Assembly (NCBI RefSeq): GCF_964275005.1
Contig: NC_092690.1
Coordinates: 4,938,836 to 5,002,835 of the forward strand
DNA: 64,000 nt
Source: Diadema setosum
Taxonomy: Eukaryota; Echinodermata; Echinoidea; Diadematoida; Diadematidae
Direction: 5' to 3'
Under the pieces are notes generated by a model, which saw only the letters and a list, made by a program, of their open reading frames with translations, ran no database searches and had not been told where the DNA came from. Position numbers and translations under genes: made by a program. Below, piece by piece: positions 1-11,300 of the stretch (its first letter is position 1; each line of letters begins with the position of its first letter).

Positions 1-1436
1 TTTTACCTATATTGCACATTTTGTTACAAAATGCTACTTCCGGCGGGGACATATGTTACGCACCGCGTAATTTCTACTTTTCCTTGTTAGTTAAGAGCAG
101 ATTCTAAACGAGCAGACTCTAAGCTCTAAACTGATGCATAACTCTGTACAAATGGACATTTTTAACCCATCTATATAATGCAAAGAAAGTCCACACTTTG
201 GAATCGTGTGTACTGAGAAAGGAAGCTTGAAGTACAGGAGATCTATTCATTCAAACTCTTAATCTTGCCGAGCCATGCACTGTGCAGTGAATTGGACAAA
301 AAACAGGATGTGAAACTCCAGGGCAACAACAATGAAGGGATTATCAGATTAAGCTGAAATCAAGCATGCTTTATAAGCCTACTCTACACATGACTACTAC
401 CAACTTTCAAAGCAGTAGCTCTGTTCTTTCAAAAGCTAATAGAGTTGAAAGTGAAGTGTGCAAAGGGTTTTTAAGAAATGAAAAGAAGTCTCTCAGACAT
501 ACTCTATCACTGCATTCTACAAAAAAGTGTTCCAGAAAAAACTGCTAAAAATACAAATTTTGCATTCGCTCTGTGATCCCAGACTTCAGAATGATATAAA
601 ATGAAATTGCTTTTTCCGAAAATATGAAAAACTCAAGATTGACAAGGTTGACCCATCTCATCTATATTGAATTCTGACGTAAAATCAGGACATGCAACTT
701 TTTGTTGGTTTTGTGATGCACTGTCACACATGATCATGGGGGAGAATAATGTTTAGTTTGTATGCTATGGAATGTGGGGATTGAATAAAACTGTGCTCAG
801 TGCGAGCTAGTTTGAAAACTTTTAAGTCACTTTGTAAGCAATGTATGGTTATGGAGACAAAGCTACTGTCCAGTACAATTTGCCATATTTGATATGTATA
901 CTTTTTTCCTGCATCCTAAAAAAAAAAAGAAAGAAAATTTATGTGTGAACTGAGAAGAATGATCTCTATGCATTGTCAATCAGTATGCCACGGTTTTATC
1001 CCTCTTTATATTTTACTAAAGATGTGTTGCTGTGTATTGTGTGTTTTGTTTTATTTCTTGCCTTCAAAGTAATGTTAATCAATCTAATCAATGTTTAGTA
1101 TTGCTAAATATACAAAATGTGAATAATAGTTCCATAGAAATTGTTTCTAGAATATTAAAAACAGTCTACAAATATGGTATATTGAGAAAGTCATGAGATC
1201 TATATAATAGGCTTTAATGCAAAATTGTTATATGGTGGGATGATTTGTGATACAACTGACCTCCACATACAATGTATGCATCAAATGTGATAATTTGAAC
1301 ATTCTTTAGATTACTGCTCCCAGTGGTATCAACACAACAGTGGTTTTATAGTGAGTGTGCTTCAGTACACTTTCTGTGGTCAGCATACATGCAGGCAGTC
1401 CTGAAACAATTTCACGTCCCCTTCCCTCCCTTACAG
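1..1436 (+). other. Intron of TBC1D23 (3' part)
   Basis: AT-rich non-coding sequence upstream of the first recognisable TBC1D23 exon. I found no stretch here that reads as an upstream exon. It holds one interspersed repeat (about 313-740), listed separately, and ends in a pyrimidine-rich acceptor at 1431-1436. Confidence 0.6.
313..740 (+). repeat. Interspersed repeat, copy 1 (family R1)
   Basis: About 430 bp that aligns along most of its length with the reverse complement of 62100-62530. Shared landmarks, in order, are GGGATTATCAGATTAAGCTG, an AACTTTC-AGCAGTAGC block, AGAGTTGAAAGTGAAG, a GTGATCCCA block, and GACCCAT followed by CGTAAAATCA. Two diverged copies at opposite ends of the window, in opposite orientation, show that this is a dispersed element. 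I see no terminal repeats, so its class is open. Confidence 0.75.
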
Positions 1437-1546
1437 CATTGCTGAAGCTGGTCGAGAAGGAGTCGACGTCGGGAATGATTGACCCCGTCATACTCAAGTC
1501 GGTCATCATCTCTCAGCCAGAGAGTGCAGGGTCGGACGACAGCGGG
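1437..1546 (+). CDS. TBC1D23: TBC1D23 linker exon
   Basis: Acceptor CCTTCCCTCCCTTACAG and donor GGG|GTAGGT bound 110 bp: two bases finishing a split codon, then 36 codons reading LLKLVEKESTSG...SDDSG. It ends on a whole codon, matching the phase-0 start of the next exon. GC content is well above the flanking intron. Sequence conservation with vertebrates is weak here, so assignment rests on position, phase and splice signals. Confidence 0.75.
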
Positions 1547-4500
1547 GTAGGTCCTGTCTGGTTTTCTTCCCCCTCCATGATTTTACAAAAGCTGCTAGCT
1601 TACTGTGATATTTATAGAAACTTCTTCAAGAATTGGAACTTCTGTGCACAAATTGGCAATTTGGAGTGATGTAGTTGTTGAGCAGCTCTCAAATTCAGTT
1701 TATGCACGGGCATTCACCAATTTTCACTTTTCTTGTGGGAAAATTTTTCCTCAGATTTTTTTTTCTTGGCATGTATTAAATAAGAGCAAAATATTTTTGC
1801 ATCTCCTCATCAGCAGATAAGTTCTATCTGTGCCCAAATATGTGAGAAAATGTACAAACTCAATGAAGAACTGTCTAACAACTACATTACCTACGGTACA
1901 TCCGTAGATATACCAATTTGTTTTTACTCTCTAAAATTCAAAAGTTCTTAACTTTCCTTGTGTTTATGATGTGGCTTCCATATTTTCAGTGATCTGCTCT
2001 GATTTGTCTATTTTCATACAAAGCAACAAAATGTCAGAAAAGAATTTCCCTGTAAAAAAAAAAAAATCTTTCATACCCAACATGAAGCTAGAGTGCTAGT
2101 TAAAGTGTCTTTTTAGCTCATTCTGCTAATGATGCAATGTGCACTTGTCAGAGCAAACCTGCGAAAACTTTGCAGACACAAAGTTTTGTGAGTTCATGAC
2201 ATTGTAAACTTTTACACTGAGCATAATGAGTCTACATCTGTTCTCTGCCCACTTTCCCACATTTCCTTTCTGTCATCCATTCATGTCTTTTGTGTCTCTA
2301 ATTTGCATGTCTCCTCTTTTATTTGTCCGTCATATTTTTTCTCTCTATTTCTTTCACTCCGCTCTTACCGACACACATGCACAAACACTTTTCTGTAACT
2401 GTAATTCCTGTTGCACCAATTTCTTGTGCATCTACACGTTGCATATTTCTGCTCCTTCTTCCAAATCCCCAATGCTTTCTTGTCCTCGTCACTTTGTTCG
2501 TTGTCAATTTTTGCTTGTCCCCATCTCCTCCTTCTCTACCCCCTCCTCTTTCTCATATTCATCTTTCTTCCCTCTTTCTTTCCTTCATTCCATCCTTCAA
2601 CTTTATTTCCACTTAATTTCCTTTTCTTCTAACATTCTCTGTGTAATCTTGTCATCTTGTATTTCCTGGTCAAATCCATTGCCCTCCGCATCTACTTCAT
2701 TGTTCTTCATCCTATCTTCCGATTCGACGTTGCTCGGAACCCTCCTCCTCCTCCCTCCCTCCCTCCATCTCTCGGCCCCTCCCATTCACTTCATCCTTCT
2801 TCAACTTCCATCTAAGTTCCCTTTTTTCCAACATTCTCTGCATAACCTTGTCATCTTGTATTTCTTTTTCATATCTTCATATCCATCGTTCTCCGTATCT
2901 ACTTCATCATTCCTCCTCTCTTCCGATTCGATGTTGCTTGGACCTTGCCTTCTCCTCCTCCCCCTCCAACTCTTGGCCCCTCCCATTCTAGATTGGCGAT
3001 TCTCCTCAGAAGCTGACGGAGAGGGGGGCGGCGGTCATGGGACGACTGACCACCATGTTCAAGTCCAAGTCGGCCTCGGTCAAGGACAAGGTCATCGAGT
3101 TCATCAAGAACGAGGGGGCAAACGACGAGAAGTGAGTGAATTGTTTGTTTTCATTCTCCATCTGATGAGATGGATGAATAAGCCACATTTTCTGTATCAC
3201 ATATAACTGAAAAATGAAACAGTGGCGTCTATGAACAAAAGGGAAAAAAGTATGATATTAGAGATTTCACATTGTATCATATCTTGATAAAGAGTTCTCT
3301 AAACACATCCAATAGTTGTATTCACCTGTGACAGTTTCAACAACGTACTGTCATCTTTCTGAAACAATGGCTGTAATTGGCAACTGATGATTTGGCACCA
3401 ATCATCAGTTGCCAATTAGCCATCATTAAGAAAGATGACAGCCGGTCGTCGAAATTGTCACAGGTGAATACAACTATTGGATGTGTTTAGAGAACTCTTT
3501 ATCTATATTCATCAACCATCCTTGTGAACTTACTTTGCAATGCATCATGTCTTGTTTCTTGCAGGCATGTGAGTAGCATGGATACAGGCAAAAGATACAG
3601 GAGTAACAACGTCCAGTCTGTCTTCAGCATCGGCGATGAGGACGACGACAATGGTGAGACAAACACGACATCCTGAGAAAGATGATATCAGAGACGCCAA
3701 CTGTTTTGCAGTGTTTTGTGTTTTGTTTTGTTTTTCTCCAAAAATATTGTGGGTTTTATGGAAAATGCTGTTTTTCCACCAAAAATAAACCTTTTCAGCC
3801 CTCAAAATCAATGCTGTTTTCAAGGCTGGCATCCCTGGGATATTGACAATAATTCCTCTTCTCCTCCATTTGTGTTTTTCTCTATCTATTTTTTTTTTTT
3901 TTTTTTTTTTTTATTTGGTCAGATGTTTTGCTTGTTGCTGCGGACTAGTAGATAAGACACCTGTCTTGAGATCAGTAGTTTGTTGTAGGTTCAAATACTG
4001 CTCGATTGTGTATGCCTATGATTTCTTTTGTCACTAATCAATTAAGTGCTTATTTACGTTGATATAGGGCAATTTGTCAATCAGCTGCAATTAAAGCAAC
4101 TCGGCGCAAGAATTTCATCATTCAAATAAAATATCTGGAAGAAAGTTTAACCACCTCTGTTAAGTGTCTGTATCATTTTCAAATATGCACACATTGTTGG
4201 CATTGTTAGAGAGCACCATCTACAGTCAACTTGATTGATGTCTAGATTCGTCTTTTTGCCTTGTTCTACCAGAGAGCCTCGGCGGGGCGGGATCGTCGGA
4301 TGAAGAGAGGAGAGAGCTTGTTAGCACCGACACATGGCTGAAGAAGCCAGAAGTCCTCAAAGCTTTCGACTGTCAGGAAGTCAAGGACAGTGGGCAGACA
4401 TTCCCAGGGTGGGTGTTTGGTGTCGTAGTGTTAGTGTTAGTGTTTGTGTTTGTGTTGTGTGAGGTTTCACTACATAAGCATGAGTTACAATTAGTATGAA

Positions 4501-5709
4501 TTTTAGAATGAAAGGTTGTGGTGTTCGTGCACTCATTCAGAAAAGTCAATTCACAGTCTGTATAGATCCCTTAGATTAGCATCAGTTTTTAATGGTTGGT
4601 GTTCAATCATCATGTCCAAGCGTCAATGTTTTTTGTATTGTAGAGAAAAAAAAGTGCCAATGAAGCACATATGTTTGATGATGAGTATACAGCATGTAAG
4701 GGATTTAGTGTTCATTGCACATGGATCCAGATATGACTTGTGTAAGTGTAGGTATAGGGTCAGGAAACAGTAACGTACACACAGTCCATCCAGAGATAGT
4801 GTAGTGTGGTTGTGTCGGTGTTGGAGTACACAGCCATGTACAATGTAGGACATAAAAGTGAGGACACACTCCCAGTGTGGTTGGATATTGACAGTGAGTG
4901 AGGTGTAATACACAGAAGGATTATCTGGCGGTATGGAGGTCTTCTAATTCCTGTATGATTCTCGCTGAAAATTTTCCAAGTTTCTCGGTGTGTGGCAGCA
5001 GAATTGAACAGTCTCCCTGATTTTAGAATGATTTTTTTTACTGAAGTGCAAGTAGCAAATAAGTATCTCCATGTTTATTCTGTGGAACCTCTTCGGTTTT
5101 GATGTGGAAATGTTGGCAGCCCTGGGCTAAAGCGTATTTGTTGAAGAGAGATGATGTAAGTGAACGCTGTTGAGGAGAGTTGGGGTTTTGAAAACTCCTT
5201 GATGTCTTGTCTTGTCTTGTCCACCTACCAGACACGTCCTTGTCACCCCAACCCATCTCTACATCCTGCGGGAGGCGCCCAACAAGCGCGGCTTCTCGTA
5301 CATCATGGCGCGCCGCTCGCTCGCCGACGTCGTCCGGATCACGTCGAAGAAGCGCTGCTCGGAGTTCATCACCTTCCGCTACGGGCGCGTCAACAGCGCC
5401 GGCGAGACCACCGTCTACGGTGTCGACCGCATCTACATCCCTGACGCGGCGGAGGCCACGAAGATGATCAAACAGCTCATCGTCAAGTGCATCGATGAAA
5501 AGGAGCCGGAGAAGGAATCTTCAAAGGAGACGGGCAACGCTGACCAAACAGAGAGTGCCAAGGACACCAGGACAGATAGTAAGACTGATAGTGCGACGGA
5601 GAACACGGACAAGGGAACGGGGGAGGAGTCGTCGAACGGCACAGCGGACAAGGGAGAGAACGAAGGAATGAAGGATGACCAAACAGAGGAGGTGCAAGCG
5701 GAGAGCTAA
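1437..5709 (+). CDS. TBC1D23: TBC1D23, C-terminal part (five exons, 5' end outside window)
   Basis: Spliced model: 1437-1546, 2992-3131, 3565-3653, 4273-4408, 5232-5709, joined in phase with GT-AG introns. TBC1D23 is a catalytically inactive TBC-domain adaptor that links endosome-derived vesicles, captured by golgin-97 and golgin-245, to the trans-Golgi. Its C-terminal PH-like domain is known to bind the WASH subunit FAM21. The visible part is the linker with the family signature AAVMGRLTTMFKSK, the HVSSMDTGKRYR / VFSIGDE segment, the WLKKPEVLKAF block, and the PH-like domain (HVLVTPTHLYILRE, then ITSKKRCSEFITFRYG). The N-terminal TBC and rhodanese domains lie to the left. An acidic, low-complexity tail of about 75 residues follows the PH-like domain; vertebrate proteins end close to that point. 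Identity is firm; the first visible exon is the least certain part because it lies in a variable linker. Confidence 0.92.
2992..3131 (+). CDS. TBC1D23: TBC1D23 exon with AAVMGRLTTMF motif
   Basis: A very strong pyrimidine tract ending CCCATTCTAG precedes 2992; the donor is GAGAA|GTGAGT. The frame reads IGDSPQKLTERGAAVMG then RLTTMFKSKSASVKDK, matching the conserved linker before the C-terminal domain. A second AG 18 bp downstream (exon start 3010) keeps the frame and would drop six residues, so tandem-acceptor use is possible. Confidence 0.9.
3286..3503. repeat. Near-perfect foldback element in a TBC1D23 intron
   Basis: Two arms of roughly 100 bp are inverted copies: the left starts GATAAAGAGTTCTCTAAACA and the right ends TGTTTAGAGAACTCTTTATC. 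The inner part, with GGCAACTGATGATT, also pairs, leaving a loop of only a few bases. This is a MITE-type hairpin about 218 bp long. Confidence 0.88.
3565..3653 (+). CDS. TBC1D23: TBC1D23 exon with HVSSMDTGKRYR motif
   Basis: Acceptor CTTGTTTCTTGCAG and donor AATG|GTGAGA. The first base completes an AAG codon; the frame then reads HVSSMDTGKRYRSNNVQ and VFSIGDEDDDN, the counterpart of the vertebrate HVSSSDR...VFSIGDE segment. The last base starts a GAG codon completed by the next exon. Confidence 0.92.
3925..4015 (+). repeat. Degenerate tRNA-derived SINE-like segment
   Basis: The segment carries an A-box-like TAGTAGATAAG and, about 45 bp later, GTAGGTTCAAATACTGC, a good match to the internal RNA polymerase III B box. 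An anticodon-arm-like CTGTCTTGAGATCAG lies between them. A T-run (3888-3913) precedes it. No intact acceptor stem closes, so this is not a functional tRNA. I read it as a SINE head or old tRNA pseudogene within the intron. Confidence 0.45.
4273..4408 (+). CDS. TBC1D23: TBC1D23 exon entering the C-terminal domain
   Basis: Acceptor TTGTTCTACCAG, donor CCCAGG|GTGGGT, 136 bp. The frame reads ESLGGAGSSDEERRELVST, then DTWLKKPEVLKAFDCQEVKD, then SGQTFPG. The serine/acidic stretch is a possible casein-kinase-type phosphorylation region (inference); the W-KP-V block matches the start of the C-terminal domain in other animals. Confidence 0.92.
5232..5709 (+). CDS. TBC1D23: TBC1D23 terminal exon: PH-like domain and acidic tail
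   Basis: Acceptor TTGTCCACCTACCAG; the first base completes GGA. The exon encodes the rest of the PH-like domain (HVLVTPTHLYILREAPNKRG, then ITSKKRCSEFITFRYG, then IPDAAEATKMIKQLIVKCI). A tail of about 75 residues rich in Glu, Lys, Ser, Thr and Asp follows, then TAA at 5707-5709. The domain part is very GC-rich; the tail is purine-rich and drifts towards repeats of T-D-S-K / T-E-N-T-D-K type. Confidence 0.95.
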
Positions 5710-7030
5710 TAGCAGCTCGGTGTGGACGCCTCGTTCGATAAGTGATGAGCGAAACATTGCGGATGGCTGGTGCTGCAAAGGCCATCGTCTCTGATTCTTG
5801 TGCAAAAAAACTTTAACAATTCTGCCGCATAGTTCACAATTTCTTATGTAATGTTTTTGTGACCCAATATCATCACACTGCTTGAGCATGGCAAATGCAA
5901 AAAATAGGAAAAGAAAACCTGTGCAGTTGTACTGTTTGGATGGCACCAACAGGGAATTTCCAAGATGATGAAAGAAGAAACTTACATCAGCATTTTTGTA
6001 ATGGGTTAGGAATCTGTCATGAAATACAGCTTTGGTGAGACTTCTTATTTCTTTTTTCAATCTTTTTTTTTCTTTTCCACTGAAAGTCTGTATCTGATGC
6101 TGAGAATTGGTCACAATCATATTGTTATCAAAGCCTTGACTGTTCTTGAACTGATATGGACCATTATTGCTAAAGCCTCACAGACCCTGATACTTTCTCT
6201 TGCAAAATTTCTCTGTGGGGGGAAATTGTAGTTGAATTGTGAGCAACAGCGTGATGTATCAAGCATACAGAATGACTTGTATTCGTAGGTCACTAATTCT
6301 TATCTTTGAATTTAGTGCATACAGCACCTGTTTCGTGAAGAGAAAGTAGGAATTACGATCAAATCAATTAATGAATTCCAACATAAATACATGCATGAAT
6401 GTTTACAAATGTAAATAAGGAACATGCTGAATAAGCATAAGCTTTTATTTTTTACACTTTTTTTTCACATTTTTCGCATCCAACTGTAAAAACTCAGACG
6501 GCATGCCATCGGGCACTATTTGATTTCCACAACAATGAGTCAAGAATGCCTGAAGCACAGTGTGAACTCTATTTGATCATACACGTATAACAGGGAGTAC
6601 TATCTCGAAATTGCAAGTTTAGTAGGTTACCTTAGCATCTGCTAGGAAAATGAAAATGCTCTTCTACTGTGAAGTCATAATAGAAAGGAGAAAATTAGGT
6701 ATGATTACTGCATAATAAGCTTTGCTCATGCTTGATGTACAGTAAATTTGCATTACAGGGAGTGGACAAGTGAACCGCAAAGTGTGACTCCCCATGTTGC
6801 GCTTGGGTGCATGAGATCACCTCATATTTGCATGTAGTGTATGACCAGCATGTGGACCCGATCACTAGCGACTGCTTGTGTACCTTTGATGTGATTCATC
6901 ACACTGTGCTCTGCATTTGTCGCAATATGCAAGACATCCATTGTACTATATTAAATGATTAGATCTCCTTTTGCCTTTGCGTACACTTCTAAAAATCCAA
7001 GAACAGAAGAATTTAAATTTAAGAATATTG
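5710..7030 (+). other. TBC1D23 3' untranslated region and downstream non-coding DNA
   Basis: Sequence after the TBC1D23 stop codon. The mRNA must end somewhere here or further right, but I see no canonical AATAAA close to the stop, so the 3' end is undefined. No other gene is visible. Confidence 0.5.
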
Positions 7031-7033
7031 TTA

Positions 7034-7242
7034 CTGTAAATGTGGATATTTTTGCGCGACTAAGTTTTCGCGCTCAGCTGGGTAAGAAGGGTTTCGCATG
7101 TTTTTAATTCGGCGGAGTGAAGACATCAACTACTAGAACATATGGCAAGCAAAAATGTTTGCATGTTTTTATTTTCGCGCTAGTTTCTGGTTACACAAAA
7201 TGCGCAAAAATTTCAACACCATGACAATTTCCACATTTACAG
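7034..7242. mobile_element. TA-flanked MITE (CTGTAAATGTGG termini)
   Basis: A 209-bp element with inverted termini CTGTAAATGTGG / CCACATTTACAG, flanked on both sides by TA (7032-7033 and 7243-7244). The TA duplication suggests a Tc1/mariner-type mobiliser. It is rich in TTTTCGCG-type motifs, like the elements at 8164, 16129 and 53261. Confidence 0.8.
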
Positions 7243-7245
7243 TAG

Positions 7246-8160
7246 TCTGAAGCGACGGTGGCAAGGGCTCCTTTGAAAGCGCAAATATCATTGGTTAAAT
7301 CCAGCTTATTGTCAAAATCTGAGGCAAGGTTACAAACTTGCAGATTGTGTATGCTGCATGTTCTGCTGTATTCTGTAATTAAGCATGACACTTTTGACTA
7401 CAGATTTCCGTTTTTGAAGTATCATTGAAAAAGAAAATATTTTGATAACTACCATGTATCCATTTCAACCATACTCATGTAGAACTAATATTATTGTGAG
7501 GCCAACTTACCTGTAGCTTTTTTTAACCTGCTGGAGATTTCAGTTGATATGCACTATTTTTTTCTTTTCAGCTTCTGTCATTCCAAACTTACAAGTTGTA
7601 GCTGTGGCAAAGTAAGACACATGTTGTACTGGTGTCTTTCTTTTGTTTTATTTTTTTTTTTTTGGGGGGGGGGAGGGTTCCTCAGTTCTGTCATTTATCA
7701 TATCTAGTGTTGGTCTTTTTTTTTTCTTTTTTCTTTTTTTTTTGCTCTATTTCCTTTTATACCTTAATAGTTGTAACTGAAGTTTTGTTAAAGATTTGAA
7801 TTGCCGCAAGACATTTCATTTATTTGTAAAAGGTCTATAATGAATGCAGTGCAGTGGACCAATACCAGCTTCATTTAAGACTTATCCTGTATATCACTTC
7901 CTTTACCCTTGTTCTCAATTTCCATATGAAGGCAATATTTGTAAAGATTGTTTCATGGCAGTGTATGATAAGAAGAGGTGTGTGATTGTTAATCCCCATC
8001 ATAGATAGCCAGTTGCAGTGTTCAGTGCATGTACATGGCTAGCTGAGAACTATTACATTGAAAAGGCGATGGTGCAGTTCTTTATATCTTATATGTGATT
8101 ATATGAGTGGACAAAATGGGTGGGGGGGGGGGTTGAGATATCTAATCAGGGCTAAAGAAA
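7246..8160. other. Non-coding intergenic stretch
   Basis: AT-rich sequence with T-runs and a G-run near 7667. No coding region, RNA gene or defined repeat is recognised. Confidence 0.5.
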
Positions 8161-8163
8161 ACA

Positions 8164-8376
8164 CTGTATACGCCAAACATTTCGCGAGGTTTTTATTTTC
8201 GCGAATTTCGGAGTCAGGTGTTGTTCGCGAAATTAAAGACACGCGAAAATGTTACCTCGGATCCAGATGTGGATGTGATGTACACGTGTACATTTCTCCT
8301 TTCAGTACAAGACTCCACGATTGCGAATTTAACCACTCGCGAAAATTTAGACTCGCGAAATATATGGCGTATACAG
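8164..8376. mobile_element. TA-type MITE, family E copy 1
   Basis: Inverted termini CTGTATACGCCAAACATTTC and GCGAAATATATGGCGTATACAG, with several internal TTTTCGCGA/TCGCGAAAA motifs. A TA follows the right end; the left flank reads CA, probably a decayed TA. A diverged copy lies at 16129-16369. Confidence 0.8.
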
Positions 8377-8379
8377 TAT

Positions 8380-11300
8380 TGGGACTCTGCTTATTAAGCA
8401 AGTATTTTGTTTCAGATCTCAGTACACCAAGTTTTCAGTGTTGTGTGTCATGAGATTGCAGACATAAACAAACTGTGTTACTGTCTGGGAAACACTGTTT
8501 GCTTATAGCTTAAATTGTTCTTTCTCTGGCGACACAGATTAATGTAGCATGCAGATTTAGCATGGACAAATATTAAGGAAATAATGAAACGCAATAACCA
8601 ACTTGTTTGACAGAGGTTTTTCTTTGGTCTCATGATTAGTCCTTTGTTTTGGCATTGTATTTTCTCTTTCTTTCTTTTTTTGTCAACTGATGAAGCAAAG
8701 TACTGGTACCCGATGTCATTGTAACACTCTTCTGTTGGTAGTGACACTCTTCAGTTGGTAAAGCATGGTCTCTTGTATGCAAATATTACCATATAGATAC
8801 AGTAGAGGTTCCAGCACACAAGCAGAGGAGTCACAAAATGAAAGTTCTTGTTCAGTCGTATTATTTTCTTGGTCAAATGTAGAAATACACCATTTTGACA
8901 GCAGGCGTACTGTTAATGAACGCAATATTGATTATAGCACTTGGCACTCCCAAGCACGCTTCCAGTCAGGGCTGGATTGAAAGACTAGAGATACACTCTG
9001 CCGGATGGCAAGAGGTCTGTCAGAAGCACGTTATCACATTTTCCCCCCAGCATGCATTTGTACAAGATGGTTGGTTTACTGGTATGTAAATTTCTATGCA
9101 CAGTAGCAAAAGTTGCGAAAACGTCTTAGTGGAATTTGCCAATGTGTAGAATTTGCCTTGCTGACTAAAATGCTTAAAAATTTTGAACAAAAATAATAGG
9201 CATGGGATTATCAAGATTTACAAGTACCATCAACACTCTGCATAAATATGATCTAAGTGTATCATATGGGACTACTGTAAGTTTGGCATGAAGGTACAAA
9301 GACTGGGGATTCAAGAAGACACTGTTACATGGACCCATGCTGTACACATCTGCCATATTTCGAATGCCCCAGTTAAACGGTTTTGTGCGGTATGTCTGTA
9401 GTTGTTGAAATAATGTTGGTCTTAGTTCATCTCTTGATTCGGCCATTGTACCTGGCTGGTTCCACTTAATGCAATCAGATCCTTCAAAGACAACTTTAGT
9501 TTACTTAATACAGTGAAAACTCAGTAGAACGAGATCCCCTGGACCAAGACAATTTGTTCTCTATGTCAGATATTTATTATATCAGTAATCGATCGACAAC
9601 ACAAAACAAAGGAAATAGATTCATTGGGACCGGAGAAACTACAATAGTTTGTTATATCATGTATTTTGTTATATCAGATCTTTTTATATCGAGTTTCCAC
9701 TGTAGCTAGTTTCAGAAACTTGCATGTACAGTACATCTGCGATCGGCTTTGCTGGACAGTAGCTAGCTTTACATCATTGATTTTTGTTTTGAAGATGGCA
9801 GCAATCAACAGTATCCTCTTGAATCCCAGGTCAGTGTATCTTTAAGCAATGTTCAATCCATGTGGTTTGATTGCCACATATTAATTTTTTTATTTTTTTT
9901 TTGTCATATTATTCTGATGCAAGGATAAGCTCACAATGTGGGTGATATGCGACTAACATTAACTTTTTAACTCAAGGAGAGTTGGCTGTACTCTGGGGCT
10001 GTCCAAGTAGCCGCTGTCAAAAACTTGATGTGTCATACAAGACTACAAAGATTAGCTCATTTGTATCGTTTGGTGAGAGTGATCAAACAATCTCATCACG
10101 CATGTATCATGCACGGGTTGTATTTAGTCATATGGAGTGGAAATGGTAGAGGGTTGATGGCAGTTATGTTGTGGGCTCCATGTGGACTAACTGTGCGGTT
10201 TGAAAAATATATATGACTATCAGCTTTGTTCAAGTTTGTTACAATATGTATGTGTGTAGTGCAAAAACTAGTGCTTTCAATCTGTAGGAGCACAAACTGT
10301 GAAAGAAAAAAAAAAAAAGAAAAAAACTTGTTATTGATGGACGTACAAGGATGTCACAAAACTAGATGCCATTTTTTTTTTTTTTTTTTTTATGAAGGGT
10401 GCACGTACAACTTGAGTATCACCAAACTTATTGAGAAGACCTCAAGTGTATGCATTGCGACGTGCACTAATCAAAATATACACGACCTTGCAAATACCGT
10501 TTTATGTATTCAGTCTTTAAAGGTAGCTTCCTGTTCAAAACCCGACTGACGAATGAACACACAGGGTGGTTGGAAAGGATCAAATGATCGATAAAAATGT
10601 GGTCATCATATTCTCTTGGCCTTACACATGACACACACGTGAAGAAGTACATGTACATGTACTTTAAATCTGAAAGAAACCAACACAAGAATAAACTACA
10701 TTCATATGTCTATCTCTCGACCATTCCACTTGCGTGAATCCGTGATATTACCAACGTCTGAGAGGTAAATTACGTCATGTTACATCGTTCGTGGAATGAA
10801 ACTTTCGGAGTTTCAGTTATTGTGTCCTCTAATGCAAACTTGCTGGGATGACTTAGGTTTTTGATTTACACTGCTGACACTGAAAATATTGTACAGTGGA
10901 AAATTATAGTATAAAGAGACTTGACACATTTATATTAAAGAAATATCTGAAATAAGAGTCTCTTCTTCTGTCTCCAAATATTTGATATAGTGCACTTACT
11001 TGAAGCTCCGTGGAACAGGTAAAGTCACTTTGTACTCAAATGTTATATCAGGGTTTAAAGAAAGAAAACTGATGTTGTAATGACAGTTTGTTAGATCAGT
11101 GTTCTTAGTAGTGAGAGTCCACTGTGAGTGTTACAAGTTCCTTCATACATACCAGGAAACCCAGCTGTAGCGAGTTTCCGTACAAGGTACCGCTTTTAAG
11201 GCGGTGAATTTGATGGTCTTGATTTTCGCATTATTCTATCAACATGTAGCTGGTCTCTTTCCTAGAATGTCTATGATGTACCGGTTATCACGAGGTGAAA

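Noticed and set aside
3160..3180. CTGATGAG resembling a hammerhead ribozyme core (also inverted near 1808)
   Set aside because: The paired GAAA segment and the three stems are missing at both places.
2226..3206. 326-codon open frame on the plus strand
   Set aside because: It is a pyrimidine-rich intron stretch giving Ser/Leu/Phe/Pro low complexity, and it overlaps the real TBC1D23 exon in a different frame.
3925..4015. Functional tRNA gene
   Set aside because: B box present but the acceptor and D stems do not close; kept only as a SINE-like relic.
8895..9089. Short frame beginning with a signal-peptide-like hydrophobic run (NAILIIALG)
   Set aside because: No supporting downstream exon, no recognisable mature peptide, and the frame ends quickly; too weak to call.
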